Origin: Penium margaritaceum
Lineage: Eukaryota; Streptophyta; Zygnematophyceae; Desmidiales; Peniaceae
DNA: 34,177 nucleotides
Direction of reading: 5' to 3'
Assembly: GCA_023375785.1 (NCBI GenBank)
Contig: SZWC01001607.1
Span: forward strand, 5,604-39,780
Shown: piece after piece, positions 1 to 10,027 of the stretch
Layout of the letters: each line of letters begins with the position of its first letter
How positions within the stretch are numbered: the first letter of the stretch is position 1
Position numbers and translations under genes: made by a program
The notes under the pieces: model-generated
What the model was told of the DNA's origin: nothing
Seen by the model: the letters and a program-made list of their open reading frames with translations, nothing else
The model's database searches: none

Positions 1-127
1 TTGGTGGGTGTGTGGCACGGGCACGGATGGGGCGGCACAGGCACTGAAGAAATTCCGCACGGGTGCTCAACTGAGACTGCCGGACGAGCTTGGCTCCAAA
101 TCTGAGGTCTGTCTGTTCGTTCACTGG

Positions 128-263
128 TTTGTGCGTTTGCTCGTTTGTGCGTTTGTGCGTTTGCTCGTTTGTGCGTTTGTGCGTTTGCTCGTTTGTGCGT
201 TTTTGCGTTTGCTCGTTTGTGCGTTTGTGCGTTTGCTCGTTTGTGCGTTTGTGCGTTTGCTCG
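128..263. repeat. 8-bp / 24-bp higher-order minisatellite
   Basis: Seventeen contiguous 8-mers of two main types, TTTGTGCG and TTTGCTCG, fill exactly 136 bp. After the first two units the order settles into a 24-bp repeat of two TTTGTGCG followed by one TTTGCTCG; one unit is mutated to TTTTTGCG. Because 24 is divisible by three, every frame stays open here, so ORFs across it are by-products of the repeat. Confidence 0.95.
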
Positions 264-269
264 TGTCTC

Positions 270-319
270 CACCCATCCATCCATCCGTAAGTCCGTCCGT
301 CTGTTCGTCGGTCGGTCGG
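270..319. repeat. Degenerate CATC/GTCC/GTCG tetranucleotide tract
   Basis: Directly after the minisatellite the sequence becomes a tetranucleotide pattern that drifts from ATCC through GTCC to GGTC. It is low-complexity DNA with no coding signal. Confidence 0.75.
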
Positions 320-501
320 ACCGAAGATATACGTGGGCGTTTGAGAGAATGCATTTCAATGTACGAGTGTTGGCAATGATGAGAATTGTACAGTCAAAGT
401 ACCGTGGCAGTTTGCAGCGGTGCAGGTGTAGGTGGGGCGATGTACAGAGATGTACAGCGATGGAAGGCAATATGGAAATGTGGGCCAACATGTGGATATG
501 T

Positions 502-514
502 CCCCCCCCCCCCC
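502..514. repeat. Poly-C run (13 C)
   Basis: A homopolymer of thirteen C residues preceded by TGTGGATATGT. Its length may be affected by sequencing error. Confidence 0.9.
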
Positions 515-783
515 GCTGTACGTTGCCATACAGCGAGGCAGTGTCTGAAGTTTAGTGGCCATGTACGGCAATGCATGGCGATGTTAGAGAGGGTTTGGCG
601 ATGATCAGGCAAATGAGCAGTGAGCAAACGGTGTGTGTGTGGATTGCATGTGTCACAAGCACATGCAACGCAACGAGGCTGTCTCGCAAGCAACCAGACC
701 AGACAGCCGTGCAGTGTCTCCAACAGATACTTGAGCGTCAAAATTTTCTTGTTTGTTTGTTTTTTGGTTTTTCCCAATGGCAG

Positions 784-987
784 ATGTACTTTGGCATCAA
801 TGCTGTGTGCCGGTTTGACAGCAGCAGCAGCAGCAGCAGCAGCAGCGCAGGCGTGGCGACGGTGAATGTGGCGTTGGCGTCGCTGGTGGAGGTGGGGGAC
901 AAGGTGACTGTGGTGCATTTGGCCCATGCAGCAGGTGCAGACCTTGGCCCGCAGGCCACTGCTGCTGCCTCTGCCAGCCAGACATGA
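784..987 (+). other. Possible exon fragment, weakly universal-stress-protein-like
   Basis: The frame is open from ATG 784, which follows a T-rich tract ending in CAG at 781-783 that looks like a 3' splice acceptor. It encodes a nine-Ser run from the (CAG)9 repeat, then a stretch containing LVEVGDKVTVVHLAHA, and stops at TGA 985. The segment loosely resembles the first strand-helix-strand of universal stress proteins, where LV-x-PGD precedes a hydrophobic strand. A second stretch at about 1638-1710 (EMLQAMLAFNEYCKES) could be a later exon of such a protein, cut off where element A1 begins. No complete gene can be assembled. This is a weak resemblance only; chance ORFs in flanking DNA are equally possible. 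Confidence 0.2.
819..845. repeat. (CAG)9 trinucleotide repeat
   Basis: Nine perfect CAG units. In the frame starting at 784 they read as AGC codons (poly-Ser); on the other strand they give poly-Leu, Cys or Ala. Confidence 0.95.
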
Positions 988-1710
988 TAGCTCAGCGTGG
1001 GTGGTCAACGTCGGCGTCGTGGCACGTAGTGCCGTCGGTGTGCGGCTTTTCAAAGTGACAGGGTAGGTGTCGTGTGCATGGTATGGTATGGTATGGCATG
1101 GTGCGGCACGTCACGGTGCGGCATGTCGTGACATGGTGGGTAGTGTGCGTGGCAGCAGCGCACACAAACAGACTTTTGCGTGGCAGAGCATCGTGTGGCG
1201 CTAAGGTTTTGGATATCGTCGTGCACACAAACAGCAGCAGCAGACAGCAGCAGTAACAGGATTCAGCGGAAATGACGGTGTGTGGAGGCACTGCTTGTGC
1301 CTCCCATGCAACCCAATGGATCAGTCGCACACTGGTCCCTTGGTGTACTATGGTGTGTACTGATTGTTGATGTGGATGAGATGACCTTTCCACAGTTTGT
1401 TAGCTGGAAGTTTGTCAGCAGCAGCCACTCTTGAATGGCTGAACTCACAGATAACGTCAAACAGACTGCAAGAGGCTTTTCGGCACAGTTTGAAACCACA
1501 TGTGTTCGCAGAGTTTATTGAATAGGACTATACTACAGTTCACAATGCCCATGCAGTGTTGTTGTTCTGCACGTGGGTGCGTGGCTTTACTTTTGTGCTT
1601 TTCAAAAACAAATCTGAACGCGTCGGCAACCAGTGAGATGCTGCAGGCGATGTTGGCCTTCAATGAATATTGCAAAGAGAGCTGTGTGGTTGGGGTAGGC
1701 CACAAGGCTG

Positions 1711-2526
1711 TGTTGGTGTGTGTGGCTTCCACTTGTCACGAGCCATGGTCATGGCAGTTACGGGCGCACCTGGAGCTGATGGTGAGCGGTGGCTGTACTA
1801 GAGATTGTGACGACCAGACGGGACTTTGGATCATTCAGGGACTTATCCAACAGCTACGGCATGAGAGGTGTGGTGCAGATGATGCATCTCTACAGCTTGA
1901 GTGGTTGTTCTCTTGTTGCTTGAGTTATCTCGGTGGTTGAAACACATGCACCCGATAGCCTGTACCGGTGCCATGAGGAGGGTGGCATCTTTGGTGTGCT
2001 TCCCGATGTGGAAAACACACGCTGACGTCTCGGTACAACACTCGTACATTTATGGGTGCACTCACTGCGGTTTACAGTGCTGTAGAATTCTCTCGGTGGA
2101 CATGCAATTTTGGTCAATTTCCTTGTTTTGCTTGCTATTCATGTTCGGCTGATGCGAACCCACATTGCATGGGTCCGTTGCGTGGAGCTCATTGTTCTGC
2201 ACGTTCTGGTGCAGATAGCGCGTGATTGTGACACCTGAGCAGTGAATTGCCTCTTAAACTTTGGTTTTAGGCCAGTTTGAGCAGGTACGAAAATATCGTC
2301 GCCCCTAGCGACTCTAGGCGGCCAGCAACTATTTATGCTGATTGTTGCTCAGTTGTCATTCTCTCTCTTCAATTATGTTCATATTTGAGCTTCATGATAC
2401 TCTGTACGTGTCTTTATCTGGACCCTTGTAGTTTCGTGCATGACTTGCAAATGTGATCACACATTGACTCAATGCTGACGCTTAGTTAAGTGGCAAACGG
2501 TTAGGAAGGTTCTAGGAAGTTTCTCA
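1711..2526 (+). repeat. 5' LTR of A1
   Basis: Begins TGTTGGTGTGTGTGGCTTCC, as do the A2 LTRs with a few changes, and ends TTCTCA directly before a tRNA-complementary site. The last ~200 bp align with A2 (TTGTCAGTTGTCATT..., a GACACTCTGTA-like block, GGTTAGGAAGGTTC). A TATA-like CTATTTATG near 2330 is matched by GGTATTTATG in the A2 3' LTR and may be the promoter. Confidence 0.8.
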
Positions 2527-2544
2527 TGGTATTAGAGCAAACGA
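2527..2544 (+). other. A1 primer-binding site (initiator tRNA-Met)
   Basis: TGGTATTAGAGC lies immediately after the LTR CA. It differs by one base from TGGTATCAGAGC, the complement of the plant initiator tRNA-Met 3' end used by many plant LTR elements. Confidence 0.8.
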
Positions 2545-2649
2545 GCCACAACTCGTTAGGCTGTATAGCAGAGATGCAACATTAGCAAAAGCAGTCTGCG
2601 ACTTAACTGTCGCAATAATCTTGGGAGTGTTCATCGCTCTATACTTCAC

Positions 2650-3600
2650 TTTGTGAGGAGCCACAACAGCAGCAGCTAAGGGAACAACAGGAGGCAGCCG
2701 ACGAGGTCGACACCCAGAGGAGTCGCGGCAGTTGCCGTCGCTGCACTAGGTGCAGCAACCACCCTGTGAGAACGGTGAGAAGCCACGGCAGCAGGAGCAA
2801 TTGCCAGCCACCGCTGTAGGCAAGGCATCGGTAGTCGCAGTTGTAGTAGCTGTCGCAAAAGCAGCATCATCTCAGTAGGCGCAGTAGCTCAGCAGGCGTA
2901 GCAGAAGCTGTAGCAGGCGCAGCAACAGGCGTAGTAGTAGTAGCTGCACCAGTAGCAACAGATACTACGGCAAGAGCAGCCACTGTAGCAACAGCTGTAG
3001 CATTGGGAGCAACTGGCAGCAGCAGTAGACACCGTCGCAGCAGCAGCAATAGCGAACCGCTATTGCAAAAGCAGCCGCAACAGCAGGAGCAGCCGCAACA
3101 GCAGGAGCAGCCGCACTAGTAGAAGACGCAACAACAATAGAAGCAGCAACAACAACAGCAGGGACGGCAAGCAGCTACATGAGCAATGACGGCAGCCAGC
3201 ACTCGCACTAGCAGCAGGAGAAGCAGCAGCAACAGCGGCGAGAAGCCGCAGCAACAGCCGCGGCGGCGAGTAGTTGTAGCAACAGCGGCGACGGCAAGCT
3301 GCTGTAGTAGTAGCGGCGGCAGGCAACAGGCGCAGCAGTAGTAGAAGCAGCAGCAGCAGCGAGTGGCTGTTGTAGAAATGCTAGCGGGTAGCAACCACAA
3401 CAACACATAGTAGCAGCGTACAATAGTAGTGCGCAGCAATGCCACGCAACACTCGCAACAACTGCAGCAGCAGCAGTAGCGGCAGCGGCGAACAGTTGTA
3501 GCGTGCGGCCGCAGTTGCACACGCGCGCAACAGAAGTAGCAGCAACGCGCAAAGCAGGGGCAGCCAAGGCGGCAACAGCACCTGCCGTTGCTGCCATTGC
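2650..3600. repeat. CAG/TAG-rich triplet tract of A1
   Basis: Nearly a kilobase of 3-bp-periodic sequence built from CAG, TAG, CGG, CAA and GTA triplets, with locally tandem stretches such as an 18-bp unit GCAGGAGCAGCCGCAACA around 3065-3115. The CAG frame is broken by many TAG triplets. The opposite strand is open but reads only poly-Leu, Cys or Ala. The same tract occupies the same place in A2, so it belongs to the element family. Confidence 0.85.
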
Positions 3601-3660
3601 AGCGGGCGGGAATCTGCCTTGCAGCTTCTCGCTGCGAGGGAGCACGCCGTGGAGTAAGCC

Positions 3661-3730
3661 CGCGACGAGTTCGCGTCGATCGGCGAGCCCGCCGATCGGC
3701 GAGCTCGTCCGATCGACGAGCTCGCTCAAG
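3661..3730. repeat. GAGCTCG/GATCG palindrome cluster in A1
   Basis: A run of overlapping short palindromes (CGATCG, GAGCTC, GCCGATCGGC) that can fold in several ways. A2 has a counterpart at 9177-9256. Confidence 0.75.
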
Positions 3731-4619
3731 GCGTGGGTCGAGCCGAACAATGAAACAAAAAAGGGACAAGGGGGTCCACGAGTTGGGCATTCGAGAAAGA
3801 CCCCGGGCGGGGACACCCCAGTGGCACCGAGGTGATCAGTGACAAAAAAGGGGTCAATATTGGGTTTCTCTTACTCCCTTTGTTTTGGGAAGTGAGCTTT
3901 AGTGTAGCTTGAGGCCATTACCATTAGCTGACGACGAGAGCCGCCGTAGCAGCAGCCGCCGCTAGAGTCGCAACAGCAGACGCAACAACGAAGGTGGCTT
4001 GAGGCCACAGTTGTCGGCTGACAACAGCAACCGATGCAGCATCAACGGCACCGAAGGCGACTTGAGGTCACACATTGCGATAGTTACGCCATCGCCACAT
4101 TGTGGTGGCAGTGCAACACAGTAGCAACACACTTTGGCTGAGGTTGTGGCCGTAATTGATGACATGGTAGCCCGTCTGAGAGACGTTGCTACATTCATAT
4201 CCCTCTATGTGGTGCTTTGCGCCACCGGGATCGAGTGTGCACGACTATCATCCACGCTAAGCTCTCGTTATGAGCTACGCAGTGTGGTCGTGGGCATTGC
4301 CAGCGCTGTGGTCTGCGCCTGAGCACCAGCCGTAATAGCCGCCAAAGGCAAAGTGGCTGATGCAGCCGTGGCACGCGCCCCACTTGTCTTTAGGGTTTTC
4401 ATGCTACTACTGTCGAGATAGGCAGCATGGCTGGCGCCAGTGCCCATATCGCCCTCCTGTGTGGCATCCCCCTTAGGCACGATCCTCCCCGCCTCCTTCG
4501 GTTGACACGTCACCGGGTGATCCCACATCACTTCTGCGTGGAGATATGGCCACCCTACACATAGAGGTTTGGAACCTCAAGCACATGGCCCAGAAGCTCC
4601 TTGTCCACGTGACTTCTGA

Positions 4620-5260
4620 GTGAGGTGCCACCCTGTCGCTCATGCCACCTTCGACTTCATCTCCATCATCCTCTCGATTGTGCATCCCATCCTTCGACAA
4701 TGCCAGTATGCCAGATCTCTTGCCTACATCTGTTGCCCTCCGCTCCGTTTTAGAGGCAGTCGGCATCATACCTGTAGGCAGACCCTCAGCCCTTGGCGGT
4801 ACTACTCGCGTTTACACTTTTCGTGCACGGCGATGAGCAAAAGTGATACACATGCTGACGCACGGCCCACAACATACGCCCAGGTGGTTCTTGTACATAG
4901 TGCTAAGCAAAGGAGCATGTGATCGACCGTAAGGACGAGGCAGAGTTCCTCTATGAAGACCAGTCGTCTGATATGGAGTGGTCAGACGCGGACTCGGAGG
5001 CAAACGTAGAGGCCCAGTGTGCTGCCGTATTCACAGAAACCGCGGCATGTGCACGAGATGGCCCCTAGGTGACAGCACACATCCGTGTGTGCGACATGTC
5101 GGCAGTAGCAGATCATCTTGCACCCGTCACCTTTGCAGGTGTGGCTGCCATAGAGAGCGGAGGGCGAGATGCGGACCTCCGGCTCATGGCAGCTTGACAT
5201 CCTAATGCAACAGGTTGGGGCAGCATCATTGTTGATGCAGTGTGCGGGATCCCACGCTAG
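4620..5260 (+). pseudogene. Decayed A-family repeat-protein gene (A1 copy)
   Basis: Fragments in shifting frames match the A2 protein in order. Around 4642-4770 there is a Ser/Pro-rich linker followed by ALRSVLEAVGII, matching ALRSVLESVGVI in A2. Around 4950-5020 there is an acidic stretch with EWSDADSEA, matching EWSDADLEA. Around 5130-5200 the DNA GACCTCCGGCTCATGGC is identical to A2 at 11537-11553. The copy lacks most of the Ala-rich and repeat region and has stops and frameshifts. Shared short motifs between two diverged copies suggest the protein was under selection in the family. Function is not known. Confidence 0.6.
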
Positions 5261-5290
5261 TTGCTTTGGCTGCCCCCTGAGTCTGCTGCA

Positions 5291-5577
5291 CCAAAGTCTA
5301 AGGAACGCGTGCGCCAGAGTTAACGCCAGAGAAAAGCTTAAAACTGGAAATGACTGACGAGGAAGTGAGAATAAGCAAAAATGGGAGTCCCCTCCAAGTT
5401 CTAGCTCTCCCCCCCCTTAGCTCTGTAAAGCTTGTGACAGATTCGAAGCCAATAAAAAAAATGACATATATTCTGGCAGGCAAGGTTTTTTTGGTGAGCC
5501 CTGCAACACAGCAGACAGCTCAAAACCCGGACGTCGTCCGTTTTGCCTGAAAACTGGACCATACCATAATACGTACG
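5291..5577. other. Unassigned segment between A1 and B1
   Basis: This stretch does not match A2 or B2 by eye. It contains a short open frame at 5350-5550 (67 codons) with no recognisable domain, a C-run at 5409-5417 and two A/T homopolymers. It may be the remains of another insertion, or badly decayed element B1 gag. Confidence 0.4.
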
Positions 5578-6500
5578 TTGCAAGATCATCACTAGAGCAG
5601 ACATCGCCCCCTACGAACTCTCTTTTCATTACAACGACGGTCTCAAGCGAGATACCCGGCTAGCAATCGTTATTTTTGGCATCCGAAACGACTTGCCGCA
5701 GATGATCGTAGCTATAGAAAGGATCGAAAGAGCTGATTACAACGCTCAGGTCCATGAATTCTACGGGTGGTGACCTCCTAACCACAATTGTCGTGGAAAT
5801 GGAAAGAACCAGTTGGTACACTCTTCGATTCCAATGGAAGTGGACGCCGTCAACCAGAGAGATACGCAAACCTGTTACAACTGTGGAAAAGCCGGGCACA
5901 TCGATTGTAACTGTCGGAACAAGTAGCAAGCGAAAAAGGGGGGGAAGTCGTAGAAAAATGAGTCGGGAAACGGTAAGAGGCAAGAGTAAAAGGCGCAACC
6001 CTTGTCCATGAGGAGCGATCTGCGCCGAACGATTGCCCATCTGAACGGCCTACATCGCTGCAGAGGGTTTCTGAGATCGCAAAGTTCGACGAGGGGTACA
6101 AGGACGACCAACCGGCGATGCTGCTAAAAGTTCAGCTTCGAGGGTGTACAAGTCGTAGAACAGTACCGGCAGTATTGGATGGAGGAGCTTCACATAGCTG
6201 TGTAAGCAACGACATGGTTCACAAACTGGGTTTTGCAGACCAAACCAAGGGTGTGTGAAGGAAAAACCGTTGACGGGAGACTATAGATACGGAGACTCCA
6301 AAAACCACTACGACTCCAAGTGGGAGATCTACGGGATGTAACGGTCTGGAGGTCTTGTCCAATGAGTAATCGCAAAAGAATCCTCGGACAAGATTTCCTG
6401 TACTGCCACAATCCGCAGGTTGTCTGGAACAGCGTCAATGTCTACGTGGAGATTGACGGTGCCAAACGACACCTTCCGCGTGTGGGACGGAAGCCGACAA
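5578..6500 (+). pseudogene. B1 gag C-terminus and aspartic protease
   Basis: From 5578 the DNA aligns with B2 from about 25838. A zinc knuckle is intact at about 5876-5917 as CYNCGKAGHIDCNC (C-x2-C-x4-H-x4-C), typical of Ty3 gag nucleocapsid. About 240 bp further on lies a retropepsin-type active-site block, VLDGGASHSCVSNDMV, near 6172-6220. Frameshifts and stops separate the parts, for example a stop right after the knuckle and another near 6257. Not functional as it stands. Confidence 0.75.
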
Positions 6501-6711
6501 CGGAAGCAACACAGGTGGAAGTTGTGGAGGAAGCCGCGAAAGCCAAAAGCAACAACATGCGTAGCTGATGCCACTGAACGTAGCCAAGCAGTATGTACGT
6601 CGAGGAGCTCGTGCGTTGCTCATACATTGCGAGCCAATGGGATAAGCGGAAGTGGCAGCAGCAGTCTCATCATCGGTCGCATCAGCCTCATCGACGTCAA
6701 CGAAGTTCGCG

Positions 6712-6816
6712 ATGGTACCCAAAGAGTTCGCACCATTGATCCAGGAATTTGCGAACGTCTTCCCCGACGAACTCCCGAAAACATTACCTCCTCAACGAGA
6801 CATCGACCATCGCACG
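6712..6816 (+). pseudogene. B1 reverse transcriptase, N-terminal edge only
   Basis: The frame reads MVPKEFAPLIQEFANVFPDE and then a PPQRDIDH motif. This is the conserved lead-in to Ty3 reverse transcriptase (EF-x-DVFPDELP...LPP-x-RDIDH). The match to B2 stops at about 6816, where an inverted RNase H fragment begins. No catalytic RT motif survives. Confidence 0.75.
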
Positions 6817-6885
6817 GTGTGCACGATGCATCGGTGACACTTCATATAGCATCGCCACGTCTTGAATGCATGGTCACATGCCCGA
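6817..6885 (-). pseudogene. Inverted RNase H fragment within B1
   Basis: Read on the minus strand, this short piece encodes HAFKTWRCYMKCHRCIVHT, the conserved block after the RNase H domain of Ty3 elements (HAF-x-TWRHYL-x-GH...V-x-TDH). The plus strand of B2 carries the same block at about 28110-28165. The surrounding B1 sequence is in plus orientation on both sides, so this piece was inverted during the deletion of pol. Confidence 0.75.
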
Positions 6886-7365
6886 TGTATTTGGAGTGTC
6901 GTCGATGCATTTGCCGCTGGCGACCGAGTCCTCAGCTTGGCGAACATTAAAGCCCAAAGATCCGACTGTTGGAAGCTCAAACCTTGATGGTTGGGACCGT
7001 TTGAGATCGAGTGCATGCAAACCCCTGTGGTTGCGTGACTCAAACTCCCCGAGAACATGCAATTTCATCTGGTGTTCCATGTCAATACACTCAAACACCA
7101 GAGAGACATCAGAGAGAACTCCCCTTGCAGGGATATCCCTCCTTCGCCTCCCGTTCAAGTGTACAAAGACACAGAGTACGTCATCGAGGACATCCTCGGC
7201 CATCGACAACAGGGCAAGTCGACATAATATCTTGTCAAGTGGCACGGCTACGACGCCACGCATAACAGGTGGGAACCCTACGACAACCTCTGAGATGTCG
7301 ATCATCTCATCGACGGCTACCACCGCCGTCACCGGGCCACATCTGTGCGCGCACTGGGAAATCGT
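6886..7365 (+). pseudogene. B1 integrase C-terminal end and chromodomain
   Basis: From about 6915 the DNA realigns with B2 from about 29330. The chromodomain lies at about 7168-7345: after YVIEDILGHR come YLVKWHGYD and RWEPYDNL, the three strands and cage region of a chromodomain. Stops occur at the codon before YLVKW and after DNL. In chromoviruses this domain at the end of integrase binds histone marks and steers integration into heterochromatin. Broken by stops. Confidence 0.8.
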
Positions 7366-7369
7366 GACT

Positions 7370-7386
7370 AAAGGGGGGGAGGGAAA
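7370..7386 (+). other. B1 polypurine tract
   Basis: AAAGGGGGGGAGGGAAA abuts the LTR start TGTCACG at 7387. It serves as plus-strand primer in reverse transcription. B2 has AAAAGGGGGGCAG in the same place. Confidence 0.75.
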
Positions 7387-7504
7387 TGTCACGTACCAGA
7401 CGTACAGAAGTCCCGAGTGGGCATTCATGTTAGTACACAAACAGCGCATCGTGTCGCGAGAACTGCGATATTCACTCCAACGGTTGAGGGCAAAATGGCC
7501 AACT
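7387..7504 (+). repeat. B1 3' LTR, first part
   Basis: Starts TGTCACGTACCAGAC (B2: TGTTACGTACCAGAC) and stops at the A2 insertion, ending GGCCAACT. The LTR resumes at 13669 with GCCCCGCC, so the unbroken order GGCCAACTGCCCCGCC seen in B2 at about 29932 is recovered. Confidence 0.85.
7500..7504. other. Left target-site duplication of A2 (CAACT)
   Basis: CAACT occurs directly before the A2 5' LTR and again directly after its 3' LTR (13664-13668). The undisturbed B-family LTR contains it once. A 5-bp duplication is standard for LTR-retrotransposon integrases. Confidence 0.88.
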
Positions 7505-8184
7505 TGTTGGTTTGTGTGGCTTCCACCCGTCACGAGCGATGACGCGGTGATTATCCGTATACCCAGTACTGGTGGTATGGAGCACCGCTACTGGAGAGCA
7601 TGACGACTTGATCCATGATGCGGACGCAGGTGGCGCCAGGGCACCATCGAGTGGTGGCTCCGTGCACTAGTTGCTGCCAGACAGCAGCCACGACATCACG
7701 AGTGCTAACCGGGGTCGTTTCTGGATTTTCTGCAGACGTAAGAGTTTTTCTCGGTGGACTGGCTCTTGAGCCTTATGTGCATTTTTTGCATTGTCTGTCC
7801 ACCGATCGATGCCGGACTTGTGCGTGTGACCAGTTGTAGCGTCGGGCTCGAGATTCTGCATCTCTAGGCTCTGACGGTGGTGTGTTCGGATACCTGTGCA
7901 CAGGTTTATGGCCAAAACAATGATTTTAGGCCACTTTTAAGACAAGCTAACACTGCGCGTGCGTCACTTGGTGTGAACCGCATCAGGTACTTATGTTGTG
8001 ATCTTGTCAGTTGTCATTTCTCTCTGCGATTATATTCAGATTTAAGCTTCTTGACACTCTGTATGTGTCCCTTCCCAGACCCTTGCAGTTTTTGCCTTTG
8101 ACTTGTGATCATTGTCACATGCTGACCTAGCACTTACGCCTAGTGTCACGGCAAGTGGTTAGGAAGGTTCCTAGAAGCTTCTCT
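7505..8184 (+). repeat. 5' LTR of A2
   Basis: Begins TGTTGGTTTGTGTGGCTTCC and ends GAAGCTTCTCT just before the primer-binding site. It is near-identical in length and layout to 12985-13663. Confidence 0.9.
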
Positions 8185-8202
8185 TGGTATCAGAACGAAC
8201 AA
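8185..8202 (+). other. A2 primer-binding site (initiator tRNA-Met)
   Basis: TGGTATCAGAACGAAC starts right after the LTR. The first ten bases, TGGTATCAGA, match the complement of plant initiator tRNA-Met exactly. Confidence 0.85.
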
Positions 8203-8229
8203 GCCACAGCTCGTCGTGCTGTGCAGCAG

Positions 8230-9060
8230 AGACACAGCAGCAGCAGTAGTGAGTGGCAGCAACGGCAGCCACCCATAGCAGCAGCAACAGAAGATGCTGG
8301 AAGGATCCACCACGACGACGTTGCAACGGAGTAGTGGAGGCAGCGGAGATAGTGGCGGCAGCCAATAGCAACAGCACCCACAATATTAGCAACCGTAGCA
8401 GCAGTGGCGGCGAGAGGCATCTACATCAGTAGCGGCTATGGGCAGCAGTCGTAGAAGTAGAAGTAGCAAGAGCAGCTATACCCGCAGCAGCGGAGGGCAG
8501 TAGCCACATTAGTGCCCAGAGCAGTTGCTGTAGTGGCGAGCAGTCGTAGCAGCAGCGGCAGAGGGAAGCAGCCTTAGCAGCAGCTGGAGCAGCAACGGCG
8601 GCTGCGAGCAGCTGCAGGTGTGTTGGCAGTGAGCAGCTGCAGCAGCAACGGCGGAGGGGGGCAGCAGCCACACCGGCAGCGAGCAGCTGCAGCAATAGCA
8701 GTGGCGGTCAGCATCCGCAGTAGCAGTAGTGGCAGCGGGCAGGTGCAGCAGCAGCAGCGGCAGCCAACAGCCACAGTAGCAGCAGCGATGCCGAACAGCT
8801 GCAGTAGTAGCGGCGAGCAACAACAACAGCTGCGGCGGCGACGGCGGGCAATTGCAATAGCGGCGATGGCGGGCAGCATCCGCAACAGCAGCAGCGGTAG
8901 CGTGCAGCTGCAATAGTAGCAGCTGACGGTAGCAGTAACAGCTGACGGCAGCAGCAGCAACTGGCGGCAACAGCCACAGCAGCAGCTACAACGTTGCTTC
9001 GTCGTGTGCACTACAGGAGTGGCAGCAGCAGCACGCGCAGGAGCAGGGACAGCAGCCGCG
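8230..9060. repeat. CAG/TAG/CGG-rich triplet tract of A2
   Basis: Triplet-periodic DNA made of CAG, TAG, CAA, CGG and GCA, with imperfect 30-40-bp minisatellite units such as GAGCAGCTGCAGCAG recurring around 8605-8700. TAG triplets interrupt the CAG frame repeatedly. Peptides from this region are low-complexity and have no support as genes. Confidence 0.85.
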
Positions 9061-9176
9061 GGGCCAGGAGGAGCTGGCCCCGTCGCCGTTGCAGTAGCAG
9101 GAAGCTGCTGTGCAGCTTCCTACTGCGACGGCTCGCCCGCCAGGGTGAGGGGGGAGCCATTAGGCTTGCCCGCAGG

Positions 9177-9256
9177 CGAGCTCGCCGAGCGAGCTCGCTC
9201 GATGAGCGAGCTCCTCGAGCGAGCTAGCTCGACGAGCTCGCTCGAGGAGTCGAGCA
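9177..9256. repeat. GAGCTCG palindrome cluster in A2
   Basis: Nine or so GAGCTC/CTCGAG/GCTCGC cores are packed into 80 bp (GCGAGCTCGC, GAGCTAGCTC, CTCGAGGAG). The block is almost entirely self-complementary at many offsets. It sits at the same place as the A1 cluster at 3661-3730, downstream of the CAG tract. Confidence 0.8.
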
Positions 9257-10027
9257 AGACCAAACGAAAAAGAAGGGGGGGATCCCCGAGTGGGCCACCC
9301 CAGGACAACCCCAAAAGGGGAACCTGAGGAGGTGGCACCTAGAAAAAAAGGGTGAAAAAAAACCAAAAACAGGGTGCACTCACGTGTTGGTGTACTAACT
9401 CGCCGTCAGGAAACGACGGCAACCTTAGCAGCAGCAACGGCCACGTGAGATGCGGTAGTAGCAACAGCGGCGAAGGTGGTCTGAGGCCACAGTCGTCGGC
9501 TGACGACGGCGACCGGAGCAGTAGCAGCAGTCGTAGCAACAGCATTACCAAAGGCGACTTGAGGTCGGACGGCAACCGCGTGATAGACGCGTAGCTGTCG
9601 GACACCAACGTACCATCGGCGTGGTGCCGTCCTCGTGACGGCGTCACAGCACATCTGAGACATTGTTCTTTGACCGCCTGGTTCCCCCTGTGGCCTTGTG
9701 CAAGCGGGAGCGAGTATCTTATACATTGACCCACGCCAGGCTCCTGAGATGAGCACACCGGCGTGGCAAGGGGCGCAGCCGGTGCCTTGGCTGGCACCGG
9801 CAGTGCAGGTGTGGCAGGCGTCACGAGCGTAGTGGAAGTTGCAGCCGTGCCACACACCCCAGGCGTCCAATAGCTTTGCCTACTACTTTTGCGGTGAACG
9901 ACACCATGGCTAGCGCCAGTGTCGCCAGCGCTCTCCTGGGTGGCGACCGTCCTGGTTACGGTCCCGCCCTACTCCACCATCCGACTCCGAGACATCAGCT
10001 CATACATTCGCGCCCCTCAGTGGAGCT

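Larger units (their letters stand above)
1711..5290 (+). mobile_element. A1: pol-less LTR retrotransposon, 3'-truncated
   Basis: Starts with a TGTTGG LTR end at 1711 and carries a primer-binding site at 2527. The internal region follows the same order as the complete relative A2 (7505-13663): CAG-rich tract, GAGCTCG palindrome cluster, two CTTGAGG(C/T)CACA-type blocks, then remnants of a Ser/Pro-rich and acidic protein. No reverse transcriptase, integrase or RNase H was seen. Similarity to A2 fades after about 5290 and no 3' LTR is present before the chromovirus remains at 5578, so the copy is truncated. The LTR is longer than in A2 (816 versus 680 bp) and clearly diverged. By structure this is a large non-autonomous derivative (LARD-like). 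Confidence 0.75.

Noticed and set aside
145..555. Cys/Val-rich ORFs over the minisatellite
   Set aside because: Open in all frames because the higher-order unit is 24 bp.
2650..3600. Long minus-strand frames reading poly-Leu, Cys and Ala
   Set aside because: They are forced by the CAG/TAG triplet repeat; the composition is extreme and shared by several frames at once.
8230..9060. An alternative genetic code with TAG as Gln, suggested by CAG/TAG mixing
   Set aside because: The intact BPM-like gene ends at TAG exactly where plant homologues end, and TAG is absent inside it.
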